64,000 nt of DNA from Cupriavidus pauculus (GTDB taxonomy: Bacteria > Pseudomonadota > Gammaproteobacteria > Burkholderiales > Burkholderiaceae). The notes under the pieces are model-generated. The model saw nothing but the letters and a program-made list of their open reading frames with translations. It made no database searches and was not told where the DNA came from. Made by a program: the position numbers and the translations under genes. Below, in pieces: positions 36,651 through 44,666 of the stretch. The stretch's first letter is position 1. Each line of letters opens with the position of its first letter. The stretch is taken from assembly GCF_008693385.1 (NCBI RefSeq), contig NZ_CP044067.1, forward strand, positions 3,019,501 through 3,083,500. The letters run 5' to 3'.

Positions 36651-37015
36651 GGCAGCACGAGCTTCTCGACGGCGCCGAGCAGGGTGGGCGGCTGGAACGG
36701 CTTGACGACCCACGCCTTGGCGCCGGCCAGCTGGCCTTCGCGCTTCTTCGCCTCCTGGCTTTCGGTGGTGAGCATGATCACCGGCGTGAAGCGATACGCA
36801 GGCAGGGCCTTGACGGCCTTCAGGAACGTGATGCCATCCATGTTCGGCATGTTCACGTCGCTGATGATCAGATGCACCTTCTGGCCCGTGAGCTTGGAGA
36901 GCGCGTCGCGGCCATCGCTGGCCTCGATGACCGCGTAGCCCGCGCCCTTCAGTGCGATACCCACGACCTGGCGAACCGAGGAGGAGTCGTCAACGATCAG
37001 GATGGTCTTTGCCAT
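36647..37015 (-). CDS. cheY: response regulator CheY
   Basis: 122 residues, a single receiver domain. D9/D10, phosphoacceptor D53 in LIISDVNMPNMDG, conserved Thr in IMLTTES and Lys in WVVKPF are all present. It would carry the signal from CheA to a motor or other target. No cheZ gene is seen; dephosphorylation must rely on autodephosphorylation or on a distant phosphatase. Confidence 0.95.
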   Translation of the reverse strand: MAKTILIVDDSSSVRQVVGIALKGAGYAVIEASDGRDALSKLTGQKVHLIISDVNMPNMDGITFLKAVKALPAYRFTPVIMLTTESQEAKKREGQLAGAKAWVVKPFQPPTLLGAVEKLVLP

Positions 37016-37035
37016 GGTGTGTGGTCCTTGGTGCT

Positions 37036-38232
37036 TCAGAAGAAAGTAATGTCGTCGTGCTGCGCGGCCGCGGCCGCGGCCGCGGCCGGTGCGGATGCGG
37101 GTGCGGCAGCGGTCGCGCCGCCGGAATTCTTGGTGCCGTGATGGACCGCGCGCTCGCTCGCCATCGCATAGGTCGCCTCGAGTTCCCGCAGCAGGCCGTC
37201 CGCCCGCAGCGGTGCATCCTCGCCGCGCTCGCAATCGGCCACGTGTTCCTGCACGACCGCGGGCACGCGATCGATGTTGTCGCGCACATGGCTCAGGATC
37301 TGGCTCACGCGATCCTGAAACTGGAGTTGCACGAGGGCCTCGTTGACTTCCACCTGGATGCCGCGGCTCTCTTCGCGCAGCATTTCCGCCGATTGGGCCA
37401 GCGTGTGGGTCAGGCCATCGAAGCGGCTGAGCACATCCTGAATCCGCTGCTCGGAGTCCGTCATGACGTGGTCCTCCTGCGTGCGCGACGCGTCGGCGGC
37501 CTTGCGCGTTTCTTCGATCGCGGCATTGATGACGGAGATCTTGCTGGCAATCTGCCGGCCGGTTTCGCCGGACATGCGCGACAGCGCGCGCACTTCCTGC
37601 GCGACCTGGCTGAAGCCTCTGCCGAGTTCGCCGGCGTGCGCGGCCTCGATGGTGGCGTTGATCGCAAGCAGGTTCGTCTGGTGCGCGATGCGCGAGACGC
37701 CGTCCGCCATGTCCTGCAGTTCGCCGATAAAGGCCTGCAGATCCTGGATCTTCGTCAGCATATGCGCCTTGCCGGCCATCGCCTCGCGCAGCGAGTCGAC
37801 CACGCCCTGCAACTGCTGCTGGCTCGCGGTGTAGACGGCCTGCGCGGCACCGTCGGCGGTGCCGCCGTCGTGGCTGCCCGACTGTTGCAGCGTCTGGCCG
37901 AGGCGCGTGACGATGCCCGCGAAACGCGCGCTCAGCGCGGTAATCGCGTCTTCCATCTGACTGCGGGAGGATTCGATGTGGGCGGCCCACACTGGCGACA
38001 GCGCGGCACTGAAGTCGTGCATGTCGGCGAGCAGCGCGCGCCGTGTGGCCATGTCGCTGGCCTGCTGACGTCGTGCGTGCCATGTGGCGGCGGTGCCGAT
38101 CGCGACGAGGGGCAACGCGCCGACGATGCCGGCGATGCTGCCGCCGGATGCACCCACCGTGACGAGCGCGCCGAAGGCGCCGAACGCGGCGGGGAAATAC
38201 GCAGGCTGGAACAGCCGGGCTGTGGTGATCAT
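37036..38232 (-). CDS. methyl-accepting chemotaxis protein-like transducer without sensor domain
   Basis: 398 residues. The N-terminus has one or two short hydrophobic stretches (about 12-50, ending [10 protein letters not shown]) and no room for a periplasmic sensor. The signalling region (about 150-330) holds the tip [37 protein letters not shown]. The C-terminus is an Ala tract followed by HDDITFF, a tail often seen in this class. It may be a membrane-bound or cytoplasm-facing transducer that senses through its linker or a partner. First gene of the operon. Confidence 0.88.
   Translation of the reverse strand: MITTARLFQPAYFPAAFGAFGALVTVGASGGSIAGIVGALPLVAIGTAATWHARRQQASDMATRRALLADMHDFSAALSPVWAAHIESSRSQMEDAITALSARFAGIVTRLGQTLQQSGSHDGGTADGAAQAVYTASQQQLQGVVDSLREAMAGKAHMLTKIQDLQAFIGELQDMADGVSRIAHQTNLLAINATIEAAHAGELGRGFSQVAQEVRALSRMSGETGRQIASKISVINAAIEETRKAADASRTQEDHVMTDSEQRIQDVLSRFDGLTHTLAQSAEMLREESRGIQVEVNEALVQLQFQDRVSQILSHVRDNIDRVPAVVQEHVADCERGEDAPLRADGLLRELEATYAMASERAVHHGTKNSGGATAAAPASAPAAAAAAAAQHDDITFF
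37064..37087. repeat. (GCGGCC)4 microsatellite
   Basis: Four perfect 6-bp units encoding the poly-Ala stretch near the C-terminus of the transducer at 37036. Slippage would change Ala number without shifting frame. Confidence 0.85.
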
Positions 38233-38260
38233 TTGAATCTCGAGGTACGAAGCATGGCGT

Positions 38261-38274
38261 GAAGCGTGTGCTTC
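38261..38274 (-). other. small hairpin in leader of chemotaxis operon
   Basis: GAAGC-gtgt-GCTTC, about 29 bases upstream of the first transducer start (38232). The 38233-38321 gap should hold the operon promoter, but I could not fix a sigma28 or sigma70 match. Confidence 0.3.
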
Positions 38275-38321
38275 CGTGCGATTGCTTCTCTTAACGACCG
38301 CGAGACTCGATACTTAAATAC

Positions 38322-38957
38322 TCACTTCAGACCGATTGGGTCTTTCTTTCGATCGCCTACCACGACGAGTGCCTGCGCCTGCTTCTTGCCCACCGAGCGG
38401 GAGCGATGCGGAATCGACGCGTTGAAGTACAGCGAATCGCCTGCCTTCATGCGCACGGTGCGATGCTCGAACAGGACTTCCATTTCGCCCTGCACGACGA
38501 AGATCAGTTCTTCGCCCGCGTGGCTGGCAAGGGGCTGCTTCTCGTTGATCGTGAACGGCGGACTCATGATGAACGGGTTCATCGTCTTGTCCGCGCGCGC
38601 GGTGGCGATCGCTTCGTAAAGATAGCCGTCTCGTTCCGCCGAAGGGCTGAAGGGCACGCGATCGGCGGGCGTCACGTGCAGGATCTCGTTCGCGCGATCG
38701 GGCTTGGCGATGAGCTGATCGACGGTCACGCCGAGCGCTTCGGCAAGCTTGAGCACGGTGGCGATAGTGGGCGACGAGAGCCCGCGTTCCAGCTTGGAGA
38801 GATAGCTCTTGGTCAGCGACGCGCGCGTGGCGAGCTCTTCGAGCGTGAGGCCATTGAGCTTGCGGAGCTCGGCGAGGCGCTCGGCGATATTGGCGGCACT
38901 GCTGGCGGCGCTGCTGGTGGCGCTGCGGGTGGCGCTGGAGTCCTGCTTGCTGGTCAT
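38322..38957 (-). CDS. XRE-type helix-turn-helix regulator with cupin domain
   Basis: 211 residues from MTSKQDSS. After a 25-residue Ser/Ala-rich tail comes the XRE helix-turn-helix (IAERLAELRKLNGLTLEELATRASLTKSYLSKLERG in order, key part SKSYLS-like TKSYLSKLERG). A C-terminal cupin sensor follows (about 130-205: HAGEELIFVVQGEMEVLFEHR, GDSLYFNASIPHRSRS) with His residues able to bind metal or ligand. This class regulates amino acid, sugar-acid or polyamine catabolism. It is divergent from the Bug/aldolase operon and is its likely regulator. Confidence 0.92.
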   Translation of the reverse strand: MTSKQDSSATRSATSSAASSAANIAERLAELRKLNGLTLEELATRASLTKSYLSKLERGLSSPTIATVLKLAEALGVTVDQLIAKPDRANEILHVTPADRVPFSPSAERDGYLYEAIATARADKTMNPFIMSPPFTINEKQPLASHAGEELIFVVQGEMEVLFEHRTVRMKAGDSLYFNASIPHRSRSVGKKQAQALVVVGDRKKDPIGLK

Positions 38958-39039
38958 GGGTGATTCGCGTTGGGGCCGTGCCCCCGTTCGGTGCGGGCAG
39001 ACGTGCATTGTAAGGTTCGCGCACCAACTCGGCAACTTG

Positions 39040-39055
39040 GTTGCCTTTAGGAAAC
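39040..39055. promoter_or_regulatory. candidate operator of XRE-cupin regulator
   Basis: GTTGCC-ttta-GGAAAC, a near-perfect inverted repeat in the AT-rich centre of the divergent region, about 50 bases before the Bug GTG start. A DNA-binding dimer of the divergent regulator is the natural candidate. Confidence 0.5.
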
Positions 39056-39059
39056 TATG

Positions 39060-39075
39060 GTGTCATTATGGACAC
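39060..39075. promoter_or_regulatory. second inverted repeat in the same divergent region
   Basis: GTGTC-attatg-GACAC, five bases past the first repeat. With it, this could form paired operator sites or overlap the promoter of the Bug operon. Confidence 0.4.
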
Positions 39076-39106
39076 TCACGTTTCAACCCGAAGAAGGAGA
39101 AGTCGA

Positions 39107-40084
39107 GTGCGCCCCCACCGTTCCTGTCTGCATGCCGTCGCGCTGGCATGCGCCGCGCTCACGCTAAGTGGCGCGGCCGCCGCCCAAGGCGCCTATCCCG
39201 ATCGCCCGATCACGCTCGTGGTGCCATTCGGCGCCGGCGGCATCACCGACCTGGTGGCGCGCGCCACCGGCAAGGCGCTGTCCGAGCAGCTCGGCCAGTC
39301 CATCGTCGTGGAAAACCGTCCAGGCGCAGGCGGCAATATCGCCGCCGACTACGTGCGCCGCGCCAGGCCTGACGGCTACACGCTGCTGTTCGCGACGGTC
39401 GGCGTGCTGGCGGTCAATCCGCATACCGACGTCAAGGTCAACTTCAATAGCGCGAAAGACTTCACGTACGTGTCGCTCGTCGGTTCCACGCCGCACGTGC
39501 TCGTGGTGGGCCCCAGCGTCACGGTCAAGACGCTGCCCGATCTGATCAAGCTGGCGAAGGCGAAGCCGGACAGCCTTAGCGTGGGCACCGCCGGCGTTGG
39601 CAGCTCGCCGTACCAGGGCATGAAGATCCTGGAGGAGGGGTCGAAGGTCCAGTTCCTGCACGTGCCGTTCAAGAGCGGCTCCGAGTCGGTGACCAACGTG
39701 GCATCGGGGCAGGTCGATCTGACGTTCGAAGCCTCGCCGCAGGTCATGCCGTTCGTGACCTCGGGCAAATTGCGCGCGCTGGCGGTGGCCAATCCGCAAC
39801 GGCTGTCGACGGCGCCCGACGTGCCGTCCACGGCCGAACTCGGCTATCCCGGTATCGTGTCGGGCTCGGTCGCGGGCGTGGTCGGACCGGCCGGCCTCGA
39901 TGCCGAGGTGGTCAAGAAGCTCAATTCGGCCATCGTGACCGCGGTGGCCAATCCGAAGTTCAAGGCCGTGCTCGTGGCGCAGGGCACGGAGCCGACGGCA
40001 TCCACGCCGGAGCAGTTCCGCCAGATGATCGGCAACGAGGACCGCCGCTGGTCGGCGCTGCTCAAGTCCGAGGCCAGGAACTAG
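39107..40084 (+). CDS. Bug/TctC-type periplasmic receptor, GTG start
   Basis: 325 residues. The GTG at 39107 is chosen since AAGGAG sits seven bases upstream and the product starts MRPHRSCLHAV, a normal signal peptide with cleavage after AAAQG. An ATG at 39068 is in frame but lacks a site and lies in the inverted repeat. Bug motifs: YPDRPITLVVPFGAGGITD, GQSIVVENRPGAGG, PDGYTLLF and VPSTAELGYPG. It pairs with the class II aldolase gene 57 bases downstream; the ligand may be a hydroxy acid or sugar acid. Confidence 0.92.
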   Translation: MRPHRSCLHAVALACAALTLSGAAAAQGAYPDRPITLVVPFGAGGITDLVARATGKALSEQLGQSIVVENRPGAGGNIAADYVRRARPDGYTLLFATVGVLAVNPHTDVKVNFNSAKDFTYVSLVGSTPHVLVVGPSVTVKTLPDLIKLAKAKPDSLSVGTAGVGSSPYQGMKILEEGSKVQFLHVPFKSGSESVTNVASGQVDLTFEASPQVMPFVTSGKLRALAVANPQRLSTAPDVPSTAELGYPGIVSGSVAGVVGPAGLDAEVVKKLNSAIVTAVANPKFKAVLVAQGTEPTASTPEQFRQMIGNEDRRWSALLKSEARN

Positions 40085-40141
40085 AACCCGCAGCATCGAT
40101 TACCCTCACTCCCAGCACACTCAAACAAAAGGAGCCAAGAC

Positions 40142-40918
40142 ATGGCCGATACCATGCAACTGAGCAAGAGCGAGATCGTCGCGACCGAACTCAGGAAGAT
40201 GCAGACCGAACTGCGCGCGGAAAAGCTGCCGCTGCGCGAAGCGGTGGCGGAGACCTGCCGCATCCTGTTCGCATTCGGGCACGACTCGGGCCTGTCCGGG
40301 CAAATCACCGCGCGCGCGGAAAAGCCCGGTACCTACTGGACGCAGCGTCTGGGTCTCGGTTTCGACGAGATTACCGCCGCGAATCTGCTGCTCGTGGACG
40401 AGGATCTGCGCGTGCTCGAAGGCGCGGGCATGCCGAACCCGGCCAACCGTTTCCACTCCTGGCTCTACCGTGCGCGTCCGGACCTCAACTGCATCGTGCA
40501 TTCGCACGCGCCGCATGCATCGGCGCTGGCGATGCTCGAAGTGCCGCTCGTGATTTCGCATATGGATACATGCGTGCTCTACGACCAGGTCGCGTTCCTC
40601 GAAAAATGGCCGGGCATTCCGGTCGGCAACGAGGAGGGCGAGATCATCTCCGGCGCGCTGGGCGACAAGAAGGCCATTCTGCTGTCGCACCACGGGCTGC
40701 TCGTCGGTGGCGCGTCGGTGGAAGAAGCGTGCGTGATCGGCGTGATGTTCGAGCGCGCGGCGCGCCTGCACCTGCTGGCGATGGCCGCCGGCGAGATCAA
40801 GCCCATCGATCCGGAACTCGGTCGCGAGGCGCAGCGATGGGTCAGCACGCAGAAGCGGTTCGAGGCGACGTTCGCGTATTACTCGCGCCGCGCCGGGCGC
40901 GAACTGCCGATCCGTTAA
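40142..40918 (+). CDS. class II aldolase/adducin family protein
   Basis: 258 residues, ATG with AAGGAG nine bases upstream. The zinc-binding residues of the fold are present: HSHAPHA (two His) and the later SHHGLLVGG His. The acid/base segment near SGQITARAEKPGTYW and FHSWLYRARPD fits L-fuculose-phosphate aldolase relatives acting on hydroxy-aldehydes, phosphosugars or hydroxy acids (as in 3-oxo-tetronate 4-phosphate decarboxylase-like proteins). It is likely the enzyme for the compound bound by the Bug receptor upstream. Confidence 0.9.
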   Translation: MADTMQLSKSEIVATELRKMQTELRAEKLPLREAVAETCRILFAFGHDSGLSGQITARAEKPGTYWTQRLGLGFDEITAANLLLVDEDLRVLEGAGMPNPANRFHSWLYRARPDLNCIVHSHAPHASALAMLEVPLVISHMDTCVLYDQVAFLEKWPGIPVGNEEGEIISGALGDKKAILLSHHGLLVGGASVEEACVIGVMFERAARLHLLAMAAGEIKPIDPELGREAQRWVSTQKRFEATFAYYSRRAGRELPIR

Positions 40919-40940
40919 GTCGGCGCGGTAGGCGCGGGAG

Positions 40941-40971
40941 CGGGAGGTATAATCAAAAGTCATTCCTCCCG
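40941..40971. promoter_or_regulatory. inverted repeat around a TATAAT box before the LysR gene
   Basis: CGGGAGG (40941-40947) and CCTCCCG (40965-40971) flank a perfect TATAAT (40948-40953), 20 bases before the ATG at 40991. No good -35 is seen at 17 bases. It may be an activator- or repressor-controlled promoter or a leader hairpin. Confidence 0.45.
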
Positions 40972-40990
40972 ATTCTCGCCCCTACCCGAC

Positions 40991-41902
40991 ATGGCACGGC
41001 GCATTCCCCCGCTGAACCCGCTGCGCGTCTTCGAAGTCGTGGCGCGCACGCAGAACCTGACGCTCGCCGCGCAGGAGCTCCATGTCTCGCAGTCCGCGGT
41101 GAGCCGGCAGATTGCCACGCTCGAGTCCTACCTTGGCGTGGAACTGTTCCGGCGCGAGCGGCATGGCGTGACGCTGACGCGTGCGGGGCAGGGGTATGCG
41201 GCGGAGATCGTGCCGGCGTTCGATGCGGTGGCTAATGCCACCGCGAAGCTGCTGCGCAGCACGTCGCAGGGCGCATTGCGCGTGCGCACGTACACCACGT
41301 TCGCGGCCAAATGGCTGATTCCGCGGCTGCCGGACTTCCAGCAGCAATATCCAAGCATCGAGGTGCGCATCGACAATGCGACGCCCGACGTCGATTTCGA
41401 TCGGGATCCGGCCGACGTGGCGATTCAGTTCGGCGATGGACGCTGGGCGCGCATGGCGGCCGACCATCTGTTCGACGACGAGATCGAACCCGTATGCACG
41501 CCCGCATATCTGGACCAGCATCGTGGCAAGCGCAACAAGCTCGAACCGCTGCTCCAGCATCGGTTGCTGGTATCGCACTATCGCCGCCGCGACTGGGACG
41601 ACTGGCTCGCACTGGCCGGGCTGGAAGCGGCGGCGCAGCGCACCGAGCGCATGAGCTTCAATAGCTCGGTGCTCACGTGGCAGGCGGCACTGGACGGGCT
41701 GGGCATTGCCATCGGCCAGTCGGCCATGCTCGAGGCCGAACTGGCGTCGGGGCGTCTGGTGCGCCCGTTCGCGCGGCCGCTGCGCCGGGAGATGGCCTAC
41801 TATCTGGTGCGGCCCCGCACGCAGCGTGAATCGCGGAAGGTCGGCGTCTTCCGCGACTGGCTGCTGGATACCGTCGCTCGCGAGGCGGGCCGCGGCGACT
41901 AG
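40991..41902 (+). CDS. LysR family regulator (GcvA-like)
   Basis: 303 residues starting MARRIPPLNPLRVFEVVART, the GcvA-subgroup N-terminus. Helix-turn-helix about 20-45 (LTLAAQELHVSQSAVSRQIATLE), effector domain with WLIPRLPDFQQQYPSIEVRI and VAIQFGDGRW. It follows the aldolase gene by 72 bases but has its own -10 box. Its stop shares CTAG with the convergent acyl-CoA dehydrogenase stop. Confidence 0.92.
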   Translation: MARRIPPLNPLRVFEVVARTQNLTLAAQELHVSQSAVSRQIATLESYLGVELFRRERHGVTLTRAGQGYAAEIVPAFDAVANATAKLLRSTSQGALRVRTYTTFAAKWLIPRLPDFQQQYPSIEVRIDNATPDVDFDRDPADVAIQFGDGRWARMAADHLFDDEIEPVCTPAYLDQHRGKRNKLEPLLQHRLLVSHYRRRDWDDWLALAGLEAAAQRTERMSFNSSVLTWQAALDGLGIAIGQSAMLEAELASGRLVRPFARPLRREMAYYLVRPRTQRESRKVGVFRDWLLDTVAREAGRGD

Positions 41903-43053
41903 GCTTTGGGTGCGCGCTGCGAGAACGTACGCTCGAACACGCCCTCGGCAATCCGGTTCTTGAGCACCTCGATGGACCCGCCGGCGATCATCCAGCCGCG
42001 TGTGCGGCGCAGGCAGTATTCGACGATCGATTCCTGGCTATAGCCCATGCCGCCCATGACCTGCAGCGACTCGTTCGCGACCTCCCACCCGGCCTGATTG
42101 CAGGCCAGCTTGGCCATGGCGGTGCTGTGTGCCGACGGCAGGCCGTGTTCGCCTTCCATGGCGGCGCGATACAGCAGCAGCTGCGCCGACTCGAGCTTGA
42201 GCGCCATCTCGGCGAACTTCCACTGGATGCCCTGGAACTCGCATAGCTCGCGGCCGAACTGCTTGCGGATCTTCGCGTGTTCGCGGGCGATATTGAAGCA
42301 GTGGCGGCCCAGCGCGAGCGAGCGCGACGAGTTGCCGAGGCGTTCGACGTTGAAGCCCGAGATCTGGCGCTTGAAGCCGCCTTCGCCCAGCAGCAGGTTG
42401 TCCGCCGGAATGCGGCAGTCCTCGAAATACAGCTGGCACCATTCCTCGCCGCTCATGAACCTGGACGGCTCGCCGATCTGGAAACCCGGCGCGCCGCGCT
42501 CCACCAGCACCGAGCCGATTCCGCCCACGCCCGGGCCGAAGCGCACGTAGATCAGGAACAGTTCGGCTTCCGGGCTGTGCGTCGAGAAGATCTTGCTGCC
42601 GTTGATGACGTAGTGATCGCCATCGCGCTTCGCCGACGTCTTGAGTTCGGTCACGGCCGAGCCCGCTTCGGGTTCGGTCATGCCGAGCGCGATCAGCTTC
42701 TTGCCCGCGAGCAGGTCGGGCAGGAAGCGCTGCTTCTGTTCCGGCGTTGCATATTCGACGAATGTGCGGATGGGGCCGAAGTTGCCGGCCTGCACGATGT
42801 CCGCGCTCTTGGGGCAGACGAGCGCCACTTCCTGGATGGCGATGACCGCATGCATGAGCGTGCCGCCCTGGCCGCCGTCTTCTTCCGAGAACGCGATGCC
42901 GAGCAGGCCCTGCTCCGCGATCATGCGCGCGGCGTCCCACGGGTAGTGCGGCGAATGCGCGCGTTCCAGCGCGCCCGGGGCAAGCTTGTCCTGAGCGAAG
43001 CGGCGCACCGATTCCGCAAACGCCTGATGTTCTTCGCTGAGCTCGAAATTCAT
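41899..43053 (-). CDS. acyl-CoA dehydrogenase family flavoprotein
   Basis: 384 residues. N-terminal helical, central beta and C-terminal helical ACAD domains. FAD/substrate motifs: ALGMTEPEAGSAVTELKT, YVINGSKIFSTHSPEA, and QVMGGMGYSQESIVEYCLRRTRGWMIAGGSIEVLKNRIAE. The GGSIE Glu is a candidate catalytic base. It oxidises an acyl-CoA at alpha-beta, passing electrons to ETF. It stands alone, divergent from the glucarate unit, so the substrate is open. Confidence 0.92.
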   Translation of the reverse strand: MNFELSEEHQAFAESVRRFAQDKLAPGALERAHSPHYPWDAARMIAEQGLLGIAFSEEDGGQGGTLMHAVIAIQEVALVCPKSADIVQAGNFGPIRTFVEYATPEQKQRFLPDLLAGKKLIALGMTEPEAGSAVTELKTSAKRDGDHYVINGSKIFSTHSPEAELFLIYVRFGPGVGGIGSVLVERGAPGFQIGEPSRFMSGEEWCQLYFEDCRIPADNLLLGEGGFKRQISGFNVERLGNSSRSLALGRHCFNIAREHAKIRKQFGRELCEFQGIQWKFAEMALKLESAQLLLYRAAMEGEHGLPSAHSTAMAKLACNQAGWEVANESLQVMGGMGYSQESIVEYCLRRTRGWMIAGGSIEVLKNRIAEGVFERTFSQRAPKA

Positions 43054-43065
43054 GGTTGGTCTCTC

Positions 43066-43091
43066 GATCCTGTTGCAGTCGCGGCAGGATC
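43066..43091. promoter_or_regulatory. inverted repeat upstream of the acyl-CoA dehydrogenase gene
   Basis: GATCCTG and CAGGATC, 7-bp perfect arms with a 12-base spacer, 12 bases before the acyl-CoA dehydrogenase ATG (- strand). Operator or leader hairpin; its regulator is unknown. The rest of the 43054-43267 gap holds no gene. Confidence 0.4.
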
Positions 43092-43228
43092 GCCGATCGG
43101 GGCGTGCCTGTGAACTTCGGGTTTCGCCACCAGTCATGAGAATTTGTCATGCCTGGGCGCGCTAGCGGGAAAACCCTAGTCCCCATCCGAGTGCATTCCG
43201 GCCACGGCGTGCTAGTATTCGAACCGCA

Positions 43229-43242
43229 ATGTTATCGTTAAA
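43229..43242. promoter_or_regulatory. weak LacI/GntR-type operator candidate before gudD
   Basis: ATGTTATCGTTAAA resembles the gluconate-type LacI operator ATGTTACCGGTAACAT in its left half. It lies 26 bases before the gudD GTG and the LacI-type regulator is two genes downstream. The right half is poor. Confidence 0.3.
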
Positions 43243-43267
43243 CCTAGCGTCAAACGGAGAGTTTCCA

Positions 43268-44611
43268 GTGCAACAGACTTCGCATCCAGCTACCCCAGTC
43301 GTGACCGAACTGACCGTCGTGCCGGTCGCGGGTCATGACAGCATGCTGATGAACCTTTCCGGCGCGCATGGCCCTTACTTCACGCGAAATATCGTCATCC
43401 TCAAGGACAGCGCGGGCAATATTGGCGTGGGAGAGGTGCCCGGCGGCGAGGGCATCCGCCAGACGCTCGAGGACGCGCGGCCACTCGTCGTCGGCCAGCC
43501 CATCGGCCAGTACCAGGCCATCCAGAACAAGGTGCGCGAGGCGTTCGCGAGCCGCGACGCCGGCGGCCGCGGTCTGCAGACGTTCGACCTGCGCATCACG
43601 ATTCACGCCGTGACGGCGCTCGAGGCCGCGCTGCTCGACCTGCTGGGCAAGCATCTGCAGGTGCCCGTGGCCGCGCTGCTCGGCGAAGGTCAGCAGCGCG
43701 ACGCGGTGGAGATGCTCGGCTATCTGTTCTACGTCGGGGACCGCAAGCGCACGCCGCTCGACTATCGCACCGAGCCCGATGCCGACAATGCATGGTTCCG
43801 CGTGCGTAACGAGGAAGCGATGACGCCGGAAGGCGTGGTGCGCCTGGCCGAGGCGGCCTTCGAACGTTACGGCTTCAACGATTTCAAGCTCAAGGGCGGT
43901 GTGTTCAGCGGCGACGAGGAGATGGAAGCCATCGTCGCGCTGGCCGAGCGCTTTCCGAGGGCCCGCATCACGCTCGATCCGAACGGCGCATGGGCGCTCA
44001 AGGAGGCGGTGCGGCTGTGCCGCGACAAGCATGGCGTGCTGGCTTATGCCGAGGACCCGTGCGGTGCCGAGGAGGGCTATTCGGGCCGCGAGATCATGGC
44101 CGAGTTTCGCCAGGCCACGGGCCTGCCCACGGCGACCAACATGATCGCGACCGACTGGCGCCAGATGGGCCATGCGATGCGTCTGCACTCCGTGGACATT
44201 CCGCTTGCGGACCCGCACTTCTGGACCATGCAGGGTTCGGTGCGCGTGGCGCAGATGTGCTCGGAGTGGGGCCTGACGTGGGGCTCGCACTCGAACAACC
44301 ACTTCGATATCTCGCTGGCGATGTTTACGCATGTGGCCGCCGCGGCGCCGGGCCGCGTGACGGCCATCGACACGCACTGGATCTGGCAGGACGGCCAGCG
44401 CCTGACGCGCGATCCGCTCAAGATCGAGGGCGGCCTCGTGCAGGTGCCGAAGACACCGGGCCTCGGCGTGGAACTCGATATGGACGCGCTGGCCCGCGCG
44501 CACGAGCTGTACAAGCAGAAGGGCCTCGGCGCGCGCGACGACGCGATCACGATGCAGTACCTGATTCCGAACTGGAAGTTCAACAACAAGGCGCCCTGCA
44601 TGGTCCGCTGA
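43268..44611 (+). CDS. gudD: glucarate dehydratase, GTG start
   Basis: 447 residues from the GTG at 43268, which has GGAG eight bases upstream; this gives the length of known GudD (about 446). An ATG at 43229 would add 13 residues with no ribosome site. Enolase superfamily: [19 protein letters not shown] at the start (substrate loop), FKLKGG Lys base, metal ligands in [15 protein letters not shown] and TNMIATDW, and the His base region [11 protein letters not shown]. Reaction: D-glucarate (or L-idarate) to 5-keto-4-deoxy-D-glucarate + water. It heads a unit with a Bug receptor and a LacI regulator. Confidence 0.95.
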   Translation: MQQTSHPATPVVTELTVVPVAGHDSMLMNLSGAHGPYFTRNIVILKDSAGNIGVGEVPGGEGIRQTLEDARPLVVGQPIGQYQAIQNKVREAFASRDAGGRGLQTFDLRITIHAVTALEAALLDLLGKHLQVPVAALLGEGQQRDAVEMLGYLFYVGDRKRTPLDYRTEPDADNAWFRVRNEEAMTPEGVVRLAEAAFERYGFNDFKLKGGVFSGDEEMEAIVALAERFPRARITLDPNGAWALKEAVRLCRDKHGVLAYAEDPCGAEEGYSGREIMAEFRQATGLPTATNMIATDWRQMGHAMRLHSVDIPLADPHFWTMQGSVRVAQMCSEWGLTWGSHSNNHFDISLAMFTHVAAAAPGRVTAIDTHWIWQDGQRLTRDPLKIEGGLVQVPKTPGLGVELDMDALARAHELYKQKGLGARDDAITMQYLIPNWKFNNKAPCMVR

Positions 44612-44666
44612 CGACCCGTTGCGGGTCCGCCTTCTACAAGAAATCAGTCAATCCAGGAGACAAACA

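Noticed and set aside
43229..43267. ATG at 43229 as the gudD start
   Set aside because: No ribosome site, it adds 13 residues not found in known GudD, and it coincides with a possible operator. GTG 43268 has GGAG at proper spacing.
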